A DNA stretch of 64,000 bases from Symbiodinium natans (taxonomy: Eukaryota > Sar > Dinophyceae > Suessiales > Symbiodiniaceae), in the NCBI GenBank assembly GCA_905221605.1, contig CAJNDS010000040.1:183294-247293 (forward strand), given 5' to 3'. This document shows, one piece after another, positions 41,839 to 54,200 of the stretch. The first letter of the stretch is position 1, and every line of letters starts with the position of its first letter. The position numbers were made by a program, and so were the translations under genes. The notes beneath the pieces are model-generated. The model had not been told where the DNA came from. It worked only from the letters and a program-made list of their open reading frames with translations, and ran no database searches.

Positions 41839-44800
41839 ACCCCCCCACCCCTGGCGCAGGGGCAAAAAACAAAACGTTTCGGTCAACACTTTTTGGGGCC
41901 CAAGCCCTATACAGTTTCTACAAACCCCAAGCCCAAGCCCCAAACCCCAGGCGCCGCGCCATCAAGCCTTCCGAGTTCCGACGCTTCTATGACCGTGGGG
42001 ACTTGCCCATCCAGGCTCGCGGTGGGGTGGGGCTCTGGTGTAGGGGTCAGGGCTTAGGGTTTAGGTCTTAGGGTTTGGGGTTTAGGGTTTAGGGCTTAGG
42101 GCTTAAAGTGTCGGAACCCTTCACCCTCAACCCTGAACCCTAAAACCTAAACCCCCAGACCTAAACCCTAGACCCTAGACCCTAGACCCTAGACCCTAGA
42201 CCCTAAACCTAGACCTAAACCACTAAACCCAAAAAGGAGCGCCTCGCGTTCTGGTTTTGTTTACCCCCTGTGGGGATCCTCTTCATAGGGTGCTTGAAGT
42301 TCACCTCTACGGGTTTTCTGCGTGCAGAACCTGTGTGGGTCAAGTTTTGGTTTTTGTGCAAGTTTTGTGCTACGGGGTTTAGGGTTTAGGGTTTAGGGTT
42401 TAGGGTTTAGGGTTTAGGGTTTAGGGTTTAGGGTTTAGGGTTAAGGGGTTTAGGGTTTTCCGAGTTCAGAGTTCATGGTTCAGAGCTTAAGGCTCAGGGG
42501 CTCTGAGTACCTGGCTGCTTGCGTCGGCCACAATCGCCTTGGCTTTAAGCTTGTGGATGTTACTGCCTAAGGGATTTTCCGTGTCCCATCAACTCTATAC
42601 TGTACCCCAAACCCCAAACCCCAAACCCCAAACCCCAAACCCCAAACCCCAAACCCCAAACCCCAAACCCCAAACCCCAAACCCCAAACCCTAAACCCTA
42701 AACCCTAAACCTCTCAGTCACAGAGAGCCTTCCACCATGACCCCAAGCTGCAGGTTCAGCACACTGGCACGCAGAACAAGATTGTGTGGGCCCTGGTCTG
42801 GTTCTTTCAGGATTTAGAGAACAATTGGGTTTTGGGGGTTTAGGGTTTAGGGTTTGGGGTTTAGGGTTCCTCAAGAAGAGGGCTTATAGACCCAGGACCC
42901 CTTAAGCCTGAGGTTTAGGGTCTAGGGTTAAGGGTTAAGGGTTTAGGGTTAAGGGTTTGGGGTTTAGGGATGGGGTATCCCTAAACATGGTAGGGGCGGG
43001 GGGTGGGTGTTGAGGGTTGAGGGCTTAGCAAGGACCCCCCAACGGGACCCCTCGTGTGCCGCTCCAGCCTCCCGCTCTCCATGTTTCCGGAGCTCCCCTT
43101 CCGCTATCACTCAAGTTTCGCAAGCACAATAGTAGATGATCCTATCGAAGAACCCAAAGCCCTGGATTATAGCAGCTAGTCGCAACCCTAAATCCCAAGC
43201 CAAAGACCCAACAGCCCAGTCCCTTCTGCTTGTTCCCAGTCCCATATTACTATTGGCTTAGGAATCCTAAATAAACTAATAACCCCTAAATTACCCTTAT
43301 AAGGAAGAAAATATTTACATATACATAGACACACACACACACATATATTGCTGTGTTTTTTTGGGTTCCGAAGCAAAAAAGAGATAAAAAGGCGTGGAAA
43401 GTGGACATCGAGAAGCTGGATTACCACCACTACCTGCCGATCTTCTTCGATGGGTCCTCCCGGCCTTTGTGATCCCAGACCCCAAACCCCAAACCCCAAA
43501 CCCCAAACCCGAAACGCGAAACCCGAAAACCCCAAACCCGAAAACCCCAAACCCCAAACACCAAACCCCAAACCCCAAACCCCAAACCCCAAACCCGAAA
43601 CCCGAAAACCCCAAACCCGAAAACCCCAAACCCCAAACCCCAAACACCAAACACCAAACACCCAACCCCAAACCCCAAACCCCAAACCCCAAACCCCAAA
43701 CCCCAAACCCCAAACCCCAAACCCCAAACCCCAAACCCCAACCCCAAACCCCAAACCCCAAACCCCAAACCCCAAAAACCCCAAAACCCCAAACCCCAAA
43801 ACCCAAACCCCAAACCCCAACCCCAACCCCAAACCCCAAACCCCAAACCCCAAACCCCAAACCCCAAACCCCCAAACGCAAACCCCAAACCCCAAACCCC
43901 CAAACCCCAACCCCAAGCCCCCAAAACCCCAAACCCAAACCCCAAACCCCAAACCCCAAACCGCAAACCCCAAACCCCAAACCCCAAACCCCAAACCCGA
44001 AAACCCGAAACCCGAAAACCCGAAACCCGAAAACCCCAAACCCGAAAACCCCAAACCCCAAACCCCAAACCCCAAACCCCAAACCCCAAACCCCAAACCC
44101 CAAACCCCAAACCCCAAACCCCAAACCCCAAACCCGAAACCCGAAAACCCCAAATCCGAAAACCCCAAACCCCAAACCCCAAACTCCAAACTCCAAACCC
44201 CAAACCCCAAACCCCGAACCCCGAACCCCAAACCCCAAACCCCAAAGTGGTCCCCAGACAAAAGATCCTCAACCCTAAGCCCTAAACGCCTCAGCCTCAA
44301 ATCACTGGTTGTGTGCAGTTTAGGGTTTAGGGTTCAGGGTTTAGGGTTTAGGGTTTAGGGCTTGGGCCTGCCTGATCCCAGAGTCCATGGATTCACAGCG
44401 ACCTTTCTTGACACTTGCAGTTTCATGGCTACCTGCCAGAGCCCGAAACCCTGCGCCCCCCTAAACCCTAAGCCCTAAACCCCTAAATCCAAAACCCTAC
44501 ACCCCAATCCTAAACCCTGAACCCTAAACCCCCTAAACCCCCTAAACCCCCTAAACACCCTAAACCCCCTAAACCCCCTAAACCCCCTAAACCCGCTAAA
44601 CCCGCTAAACCCCCTAAACCCTAAACCCCAAACCCCAAACCCTAACCTAAACCCTAAACCCTAAACCCTAAACCCTAAACCCTAAACCCTAAACCCTAAA
44701 CCCTAAACCCTAAACTCTAAGGACCCCACAAGTCCTTGCAAGCCCTGAGCCTCTCGCCAGGCTGCGAGAGAAGGAAGATCCGTACCGATTCCTCGCCGTC

Positions 44801-45237
44801 GAGGTCGGCCCCAAAGGTTTAGGGTTTAGGGTTTAGGGTTTAGGGTTGAGGGTTGAGGGTTTGGGGTTTGGGGTTTAGGGCTTAGGGTTTGGGGTTTGGG
44901 GCTTGGGGCTTGGGGTTGAGGGTTCCCTTCCGATCTGACTCGTTCACCGACTTGTGTCGCAGCAAGCTGGATGCACCGAAGGAAGAGCGAGGGGTCATGT
45001 GTGCTTGCGCTGTCGCGAGTCGGCTTTTGGCCAATGGAGATGGAGGGCGCAGGTTTCTTAAGCATACCTTAAACCCTAAACCCTAAACCCTAAACCCTAA
45101 ACCCTAAACCCTAAACCCTAAACCCTCAGCCCTAAACCCTAAATTTAAGAGCCTCCGGCTCAAGCCGCCGACCCCGCAGGAGAACAAGTTTAAGGTTTGG
45201 GGTTTGGTGATTTTGTTTGCGGTTCCTGTTGGGGCTG

Positions 45238-45278
<41 letters not shown>

Positions 45279-48200
45279 TGGGGTGGGGCTGGGGGAGGGT
45301 GGGGGGGGGGGGTAGGGGAGGGGTAGGGGGGGGGGGGCAGCAGAGGGGAGGGGGGGGGCAGGGGGGGGGGTGGGGTAGGGGGGGGGGGGGGTAGGGATTG
45401 GAGGCCTCAAACAGGGTTTTTTCCACCTCTATGGTCCACGATTTTACGCAGTGTGGGTGGCCTGTTCCTCCACGGAAAAGCTGGCGGGGTACCCCCCCCT
45501 ACCCCCCCCCCGTGTTTTGGGGGGTCACCTCCTTTTCCCATCCAACACGCCGCCAGGGTCGGCGGACCCTAAACCCCAACCCTAAACCCTAAACCCTAAA
45601 CCCTAAACCCTAAACCCTAAACCCTAAACCCTAAACCCTAAACCCTAAACCCTAAACCCTAAACCCTAAACCCTATATTCATGGAAGAGGGCCTCGGTCG
45701 CCCTGTACGCCACGGAAAAATCACCCCCCTCCTGGCGAAACGCCCGACACTAGTAAGCAGCGCCCACCCACCCATCTGCACTGGCGGGACTTCCGTTGCA
45801 GGTACATGCAGGCACGCATAAAATTTCACAGCTTGCCTCGAACCGGTGTGCACGTGGGGTTTGATATTCAGTGTTGTCTTTGTGAAATATGGAGTGCCTT
45901 TGAGTAGTGCCGTGCGCCAAGGCGGTGTTGGGGGCCCTTTCACACATGTTGTGCCTTAACGCTCCTCCCCAGTACCCTAACGAAACCCGAAGTGCATATG
46001 AAGTGGGCTCCCTGGGGCTGGGTTGTCAGGAATCTAAACATTCCTTACTCTTATGGAAGCTTTCTTAGTCAAGTAGTTCGTATTGCGCTCGATGGCTTCA
46101 CCGAAAACCCAAGCCCTCAGCTTTGAAAAGCCCTTGAGGGCCCCCCGAAAACTCGCTGGGCCCAGGGTGTCTTCAACTTACTGGAGCGCGGGGGCAGCAA
46201 GGCCATCCTCTGCCGTTTTGGGGCTATAGGGTCCCTTACAAGAGGAAGTATGCCTTTAGTTGCTGGGTAACTTGAGTCGAGGCACCCAACTCGAGACATT
46301 TCCCACGGAGACCCTGCACAAAGGCTCCAGGACATGGGATCCCATGCCTCACCTGCTAAAACCCTGAAGCCCTGCTGTAAAGCCCCCCCAAGCTCTGCGG
46401 CCGAAAAGCCTTGAATCCCTCAACACCAAGACCCTCAGTCCCACAAACCAAAGCAACACCCGCCCTAGAACCACAAACCCCAAGCCCCCCAAACAACCCA
46501 AACCCCAAACTCTAAACCCTAAACTCCAAGCCCTAAACCCTAAACCCAAACCCCAAACCCTAAGCCCTACCCCTAAACCCTAAACCTTATATACTGAATT
46601 TGGGAAGCCCTGGATCCCTAAAAACCATGAAGCCCCCAAGCCTGAAGCCCTTAGGGAACCTCAAGCCTGTGACCTTACGCCCCAGCAAGACTGTTTCGGG
46701 TTCAGGTTTGAGGGTTTGGGGTTTGGGGTTTGGGGTTTAGGGTTTAGGGTTTAGGGTTTAGGGTTTAGGGTTTAGGGTTTAGGGCCTGAAACACCGCAAA
46801 GGCAAACCATTCCCAAGCCCAAGGACCCTAAAAGCCGGCGGACCCAACAAAGGCCATTCCCCCAACGCCAAGCCCGAAGCCCCAAGCTCGACACCCCAAA
46901 CCCGAAACCCTAAGCCCGAAACCCTAAACAGAAAGGGTTTAGGGTTTAGGGTTTAGGGTTTAGGGTTTAAGGTTTAGGGGAAACCCGAAACCCTAAACCC
47001 TAAACCCTAAACCTCCAAACCCGAAACCCTAAACCCCTCAAAAACCTTAAGGCCCCCAAGCCCTAAACCCTGAACCCTAACCCCCTAAACCCTAAACCCC
47101 CTAAACCCCCTAAACCCTAAACCCCCTAAACCCCCTAAACCCCCTAAACCCCCTAAACCCCCCTAAACCCCCTACTAAACCCCTAAACCCCCTAAACCCC
47201 CTAAACCCCTAAAACCCCTAAACCCCCTAAAACCCCCTAAACCCCCCTAAACCCCCTAAACCCCCTAAACCCCCTAAAACCCCCTAAACCCCCTAACCCC
47301 CTAAACCCCCTAAACCCCCTAAACCCCCTAAACCCCCTAAACCCCCTAAACCCCCTAAACCCTAAGCCCTAAACCCCTAAACCCTAAGCCCTAAACCCCT
47401 AAACCCCCTAAACCCCCTAAACCCCCTAAACCCTAAACCCTAAACCCTAAACCCTAAACCCTAAACCCTAAACCCTAAACCCTAAACCCTAAGCCCTAAA
47501 CCCCCTAAACCCCCTAAACCCTAAACCCTAAACCCTAAACCCTAAACCCTAAACCCTAAACCCTAAAGCCTGCTGAGATCTTGCCGGTGGTCCCTCAGCT
47601 GATCATGCCGATCAAGCCCGGGACTTGGGACCGGGTTTAGGGTTTAGGGTTTAGGGTTTAGGGTTTAGGGTTTTGGGTTTTGGGTTTTTGGGGCATAAAA
47701 GGTTGGTCGGTTTAAGGGCTTCGGGGTTTTCAGGGCTTAGGGTTTTAGGGTTTGGGGTTTAGGGTTTCGGGTTTAAGGTTAGGGTGTAGTCGATTTATAG
47801 TGGCTCTATAGGGTTCATAGGATTTATAGGAGTTATAGGGTTCAGAGAGTTTATAATTTGTAAGGTTCATAAGTTTGATATGGTTTACAGGGTTTGCAGG
47901 GTTTATAAGGTTTAGGGGGTTTGTAGGGTTTCCATTGCGACTGCCGTTTCTCGGTCGAGACTTGAGTCTCGCCTAGACCGTGCCTCAATAAAGCAAGCAT
48001 TGCCCATCGGAGTCGACGTGACTTGGTTTCGGGGTTCCTACACCCTACACCCTAAACCCTAAACCCTAAACCCTAAACCCGAAACCCGAAACCCTAAACC
48101 CTAAGCTCTAAACCCTAAACCTTTAAACCTCTAAACCTCTAAACCTTCAAACTTAACCCTAAACCCAACACCCAGACCCTACACCCAGCACCCCGCTTCG

Positions 48201-51200
48201 GCACAGGAGTAGATGCGGAAGCTGAAGCTTTCATCAGACCCTGTTGGGGATTTAGCGGTCCGAGAGCCCCAAACCCAAAACTTTAGGCTTTAGGGTTCGG
48301 GGTTTAGGGTTTAGGGTTTCGGGTTATATATAAATTTCAAAAAGTTTCGACCCTGAACCCTAAGCCCGAAGCTCCCCCCCAAAAGCAGCAGTCACCCAGC
48401 CCGCAAAGGTCATCGATGCCGCACGCCTCCAAGGAACTCACCCTGAACCACTAGCCACTAACCCCTAACCCCAAAGCCCTAAGCCCTAAACCCTAAACCC
48501 TACACCCTAAACCCCAAACCCAAAAACTCCTAAGTCCTAGACCCCTACCCTCCTAAGCCCTAAAAATCCAACATCCGTCGACTTCCGATTCCAAGGATGG
48601 CCCTGAACACCCGGGATGCGGAAGTCATCAACACCACCTTGAAGGTCCTCCAGGCTCGGACTTGTTTTTCTTTCGCCCCCCCCCTCCCCAAATGGAAGCT
48701 GAGGGTTTAGGGTTTTTGGGGTTTTTGCAGGATTTAGGGTTTAGGGGTTTAGGGGTTTAGGGGTTTAGGGTTTAGGGGTTTAGGGCTTCGGGTTTCGGGG
48801 TGAATTTCAGGGGCTCGTAGAGGTCAGGGTCTTCATGCAGCCCTGAACCTCAAAGTTTTCCAGTGGGTTTGATTCGCGTTCCCTAAACCTGCCGGCTGAC
48901 TCCAACAATTAACTTGCCGAAAGCGGCTCCCCCCTTTCCCCCGCCTTTCCCCCGCCTTTCCCCCCGCCTTTCCCCCGCCTTTCTTTCCCCCCCCCCCTTT
49001 CCCCCCCGTCTCCCTCCTCCCAGGGAGGGTTTAGGGTTCACAGCACTTAGAGCTAAAAGCTGAGGGTTCGGAGGGTTCGGAGGATTCAGAATGCTCAGGG
49101 GCATGAGGAGGTTCAGCGGGATCACAGGGAAGGGTTGAGGGTTCAGAGGGTTGGGTGTGGAGCTAGGTATGGAAAAGGGCTGCCATAAACCCTAAACCCC
49201 AAATCCTGAACCCTAAAAACTCTAAACTCTAAACCCTAAACCCTAAACCCCGTGACGAATTACGCTGTAGAGCTGCCGGATGAGAGCTTCAGGGTTGGAG
49301 CGTTCTGGGCTAGGCTGGGCTTAGATCTTAGGATTAGAGGGTTCAGTTTAGGGTTTAGGGGCTAGGGTTTAGGGTTTAGGGTTTAGGGTTCAGGGTTTAC
49401 CCCTGCAACAAGAAAACTCGCTGTGCACAAAATAACATCAGCGTCTTCCTGCAAGGGCCAACCGGCCCCATGTGCAGTTTAGGGCCTAGGGTTTAGGGTT
49501 TAGGGTAGAAGCGCAGGCAAGTGCGGATCCGCCTAAGACATGGCGTTGTTCGTGCCTTCTTGAAAAGGAAGAGACCCTAAACCCTAAACCCTAAACCCTA
49601 AACCCTAAACCCTACACCCTGCACCCTAAACCCTAAACCCTAAACCCTAAACCCTAAACCCTAAACCCTAAACCCTAAACCCTAAACCCTAAATCCTAAA
49701 TCCTAAACCCTAAACCCTAAACCCTAAACCCTAAACCCTAAACCCTAAACCCTAAACCTCAGCCGCAGGCGCTGGTCCTGTCAGGGGAGATGATCGGCGA
49801 AGCCTTAGTCCCGCAGCTCGGCGGAGATCGTGAAGGTTGCTCTCAGAATTTTAGGGCTTAGGGTTTAGGGTTTTCCATTTCCTCTCCGAAAGAATCTTCC
49901 TTATGGGGCAATTTGGGTGGCTCTTAATGTCTTAAGCAAATAGTAGTCCAAAAAGCACGCACACCAGCTGAACAAACAGCAATCGTGAAGTGCAGAAGTG
50001 TTGTCGCAGTGGGGCCTAGGCCCTGGCACATGTGTTGCGCATTTTGTATTCGTACGTCTCCGTATTTCTTAACACTTCCCTTAGAGCCATCATACGCATA
50101 ATAGGTGTACATCCCCCCCGGGCTCATATAAACAAAACCCGAAGCGCAACTTCTCGGAGGCTGTTGTCTGAGGATGCAACACGCACATATCCCCGGTTCC
50201 GTCTCCATGGGACAGCGTGCGTGAACTGCGTGAACAGATCCTAGGAGCCGCTCCGCGCAGCTTCGAATCTAAGGGAGGCTTGCAGAACCTTCAGGGTGTA
50301 ATTAGGGTTCTTACTGTAGGGACTCTTCCCTTTACTCGCCAGGATACATCGACTTGTGACAATGGTCGTTCCCAACTTGAGCCAGTCTGATTCCATTCAT
50401 TCTGGTTGGGGTCCTCCCCGCGACGCGCCTCAATCCTAAATCCTAGATCCACAGCCATGTAGAACCCAGTTGAATGCTTTCCTCCTCGCCCTCGCCGCCC
50501 TGCTTCTGGCTTCCCACTGCCCTGGGGCTAGGCAATTGATTCTGAAGGCACAAGCTAGTCTCCCAGCCCCAGGAAAACTTGTCTTCAAAGCAGACCCCGG
50601 CTGACCCCAGCATGTCGCATGATCCTGTCTGAGCTTGCACTGGTGTCCGCCCCCCCCCCCCCCCACATCAACAGAGTCCAGCAGAAATCCTAGATCCTAG
50701 ATCTTCAACCCCTAGGACCCGGAGTAGGCCCTTATTTTGTTTTAGGGTTGGGGTTCCCTTATAATCCCCTTAAAACCAAAAGGGGTACCTTTTTTTTCCT
50801 TGGTTACTCCTAGGTCTTCAGCCCTCACTCGCTCTGAGGTACTATCGCCAGATCCTCCCCATCTTCAGCATCTTCAAGCAGTGCTGTCGGGCACCAAGCT
50901 CCTCTCGGGGCTACGTCCCCTTCCGGGTTTAGGGTTTAGGGTTTAAGGTTTAGGGTTTAGGGTTTAGGGTTTAGGGTTTAGGGAAGTTCAGGGTTTAGGG
51001 TTTAAGGTTTAGGGTCTAGGGTTCAGGGTTTAGGGTATAGGGTCTTCATGTGAAGCACTGCGACTGTCGGGGCTTGAGTCACAGCAGCAGCGTAGAAGAG
51101 CAGCAGAGCTCACACAATTTCGGCGCGCGAAGGAATGTACGCACGGCTGAACCCAACTTACTGGTTCTTAGTAGTAAATGAGGGAGTGAGTGAGTTGCCC

Positions 51201-54200
51201 TTTTATATACACCCTTTAGGGATTGTACAGGGTAACGAACTCCCCTATTCTCTACCAAGAACCAGGGGGTCAAGGCATGGCACTCTGAATGAAGAACTAC
51301 AACCCCTTAAAGAGTTACAAAGAGGGAGATCATCTGCGGCACCGAATTTCCTAATCTCCTGCTAAGATCTAGAAAGTAACACCTTCCACGCCGAACGCCG
51401 CATCCTGCAAAGTCCGAGCACCCTAAACTAAACCCCCTAAACCCCCTAAACCCCCTAAACCCCCAAAACCCCCAAACCCCCTAAACCCCCTAAACACCCT
51501 AAACTCCCTAAACCCCCTAAACCCCCTAAACACTAAACCCTGAACCCTAGACCCCAAAACCCCGAGCACTTCAGGCCCCAGCACTTTCGACCAGATCGAC
51601 TACGCGCAGCGTAAGCGTCCTCCGGCCGGCTTCTGTTAAGGGTTTAGGGTTCAGGGTTCAGGGTTCAGGGTTCAGGGTTTAGGGTTCAGGGTTTAGGGTT
51701 TAGGGTTTAGGGAGAAGACACTAGACCCCCTACACCTTAACCCCAAGACCAATGTGGGCAGGGGTCTGCAGGAAAGTGTGGCCTCCTTTTTTCAGTACAT
51801 CTCCACGCCCCTCTGGACCCCTGCAGCTGCGCATCCCAGTGTCGATAGGTTCGGTGTTCAGGGTTTCGAGAGCATGTGACCAAGTTTTCGCTTGAACAAG
51901 CTCTAAACCTCTAACCTCTAAGCCAGAAGCCACAAACCCCCCCAAAGTTCTATAAGCCCTAAAAACGCTAAATCCTAAACTGCCGAAACCTAAACCCTAA
52001 ACCCTAAACCCCTAAACTCCTAGAAGACATCAACCTCTAGGCCCCAAAGCGGGGACTTAGTACTGTCGCAGTAGTGGCAGTGGCAGGCTTGGGAGTGCTA
52101 GGAGAGTCTAGGGTGGACGGTGGAGGTTGGCGCTTTCAAGAAGGGGCCTCATCTTTAGCTGCATGCTCGAACTAGAGGGCAGCATCTGGAGTGAGTGACA
52201 AGCACAGCAGGGTGTAGGGCTTAGGGCGTTTGAGGGTTGACGTTGCAAAGTGGAGAGAGATAAGCGGCAACTGGAGAGACGAGATGAGGCTACATTTTGT
52301 CAGTACTTTGTCCGATGTGCCAAGGCCCCTAAGCTTTAAACCCTAAACCCGAACCCGCCCGGAGGTGATCGCACCAGAACGATCACACAAGAATGGTGGA
52401 ATGGTAGCACGACATAATGTGTGGAGAGGAATGAGCACAAGATTCCAAGCGTAACCCTCCTTACCTTGACAAGATGGGTAGACATGCCCAATAGTCAAGG
52501 CGCGTTCCCCTTTTTCTTAGTCAATAAGCCCGAAACCCTAAACCCTAAACCCTAAACCCTAAGCCTAAACCCTAAATCCTAAACCTTGAACCCTAAACCC
52601 TAAACCCTAAACCCTAAACCCTAAACCCTAAACCCTAAACCCTAAACCCTAAACCCTAAACCCTAAACCCTAAACCCTAAACCCTAAACCCTAAAACCCT
52701 AGACCCTAACCCTACGCTGCCCTTAGCCCCTAAACCCTTAGCTCCAAGGCAACAACCTCGGAGAGCTCATTGACGAGACCCTGGAGATCTTCGAGATTCA
52801 CGGGGGGGAGGTCCGAGGTTTTATGGTTTAGGGTTTGGAGTTTAGGTTTAGGGTTTAGGGTTTAGGGTTTAGGGTTTAGGGTTTGGGGTTTGGGGTTTGG
52901 GGTTTGGGGTTTGGGGTTTGGGGTTTGGGGTTTGGGGTTTGGGGTTTGGGGTTTGGGGTTTGGGATTTCGGGTTTGGGATTTGGGGCTTAATTGGTGTCC
53001 TACTCCCGTGACTTGATTCTGGATGTGGGTGTTCCGGTTCCTCCCCTCGAGACCAGAACCTGAAACCCTAAACCTGAAACCCTCATGTCTAAACCCGAAC
53101 TAAGCACTAAACCAGGGGAGCTTGCAAGTCGTCTTGAGCTTATTTGCTGCTGTGGGGTTTGGGGCTTGGCACGACCCCCCAGCTCCCTAAACACCAAGCT
53201 CTAAACCCTAAATGGCTGTTAGACTTTAACATTGCTCAGCAAGCGCCGATCCCTAAATTAGGGGTCCCTCCTGGCGGGGGGGGGTCCCCTTTTTTTGGAG
53301 GTTGGGTGTTATATGCAAACGGTACCTCTCGCTTTTGCTTAGACGAAAACCCAAAATGCTGGAACACCTTTTCTCATCTTCGTCCCTAAGCCCTAAACCT
53401 AAACCTTGAACCCTGAACCCTGAACCCTAAACCCTAAGCCCTAAGCCCTAACCTCTAAACCCTAAACCCTAAAGCGCCTACGTGGCCTTTGGGGCCTACG
53501 GGGCCTACGGGCCCTACGGGCCCTACGGGCGGGGCCTTTGGGCTGTACCCTAAACCCTAAACCCTAAACCCTAAGCCATAAACCCGAAACCCTAAACCCT
53601 AAACCCCAAACCTAATTAGGGTTTAGGGAGTAGGGTGTTTATATAGTGTTTAAGGCTGTTTGCATGCCAGGACGCCTTCATCAACATCAAGTACATGATC
53701 CCAACCTATGAGCCTCTTCCTCAGACTGCGCCGAACGACTTTAGGTCTTCTTCAGTTCATGGAGCCCTATACCCTAAACCCTAAACCCTAAACCCTCAAC
53801 CCTAAACCTTAAACCCTAAACCCTGAACCCTGAACCCTAAACCCTAAACCCTTCTGCTGCTGCGAAAGCGACTGGAGCGAAGAGGAGAGCAAAACCCGCG
53901 CCGAGGTCCTGCATGTTGGGCTGAGCTGCAGCGGCGGCGACTTCGGATTGGGTTTTAAGTTCAGGCTTGGGGTGTGGTATGGTTAGGGTATGGGGTTTGG
54001 GGCTTAGGGTCTCGGATCTTGATGTCCTGGCGCCTTCAACCCTACATCCAAAGGGCCAAACCCAAAACCCTGAACCCTAAACCCTAAACCTTAAGCCCTA
54101 AACCCTAAACCCGAAGCCCCAAACCCTAAACCCTAAACCTAAACCCGGAACCCGAAACCAGAAACCCTAAACCCTAAGGTTTGGGTTTTAGGGTTCAGGG

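Larger units (their letters stand above)
44804..47568 (+). other. PACRG: PACRG intron region with an unfound exon
   Basis: Family members carry roughly a dozen residues (of the type QGxxDLLxxGG) between the previous and next exons. Open islands at 44975-45046 and 45148-45189 have acceptor-like starts but do not match. The region also holds poly-G tracts (45240-45395) and C-strand arrays at 45063-45125, 45570-45674 and 46985-47568. Unique DNA at 45680-46350 shows no identifiable gene. Confidence 0.5.

Noticed and set aside
43188-44358. Open frames of 280-370 codons on both strands (Gly/Phe/Val/Trp or Pro/Lys/Gln/Thr rich)
   Set aside because: They are translations of the (CCCCAAA)n array in a PACRG intron; the 7-base unit is open in most frames on both strands.
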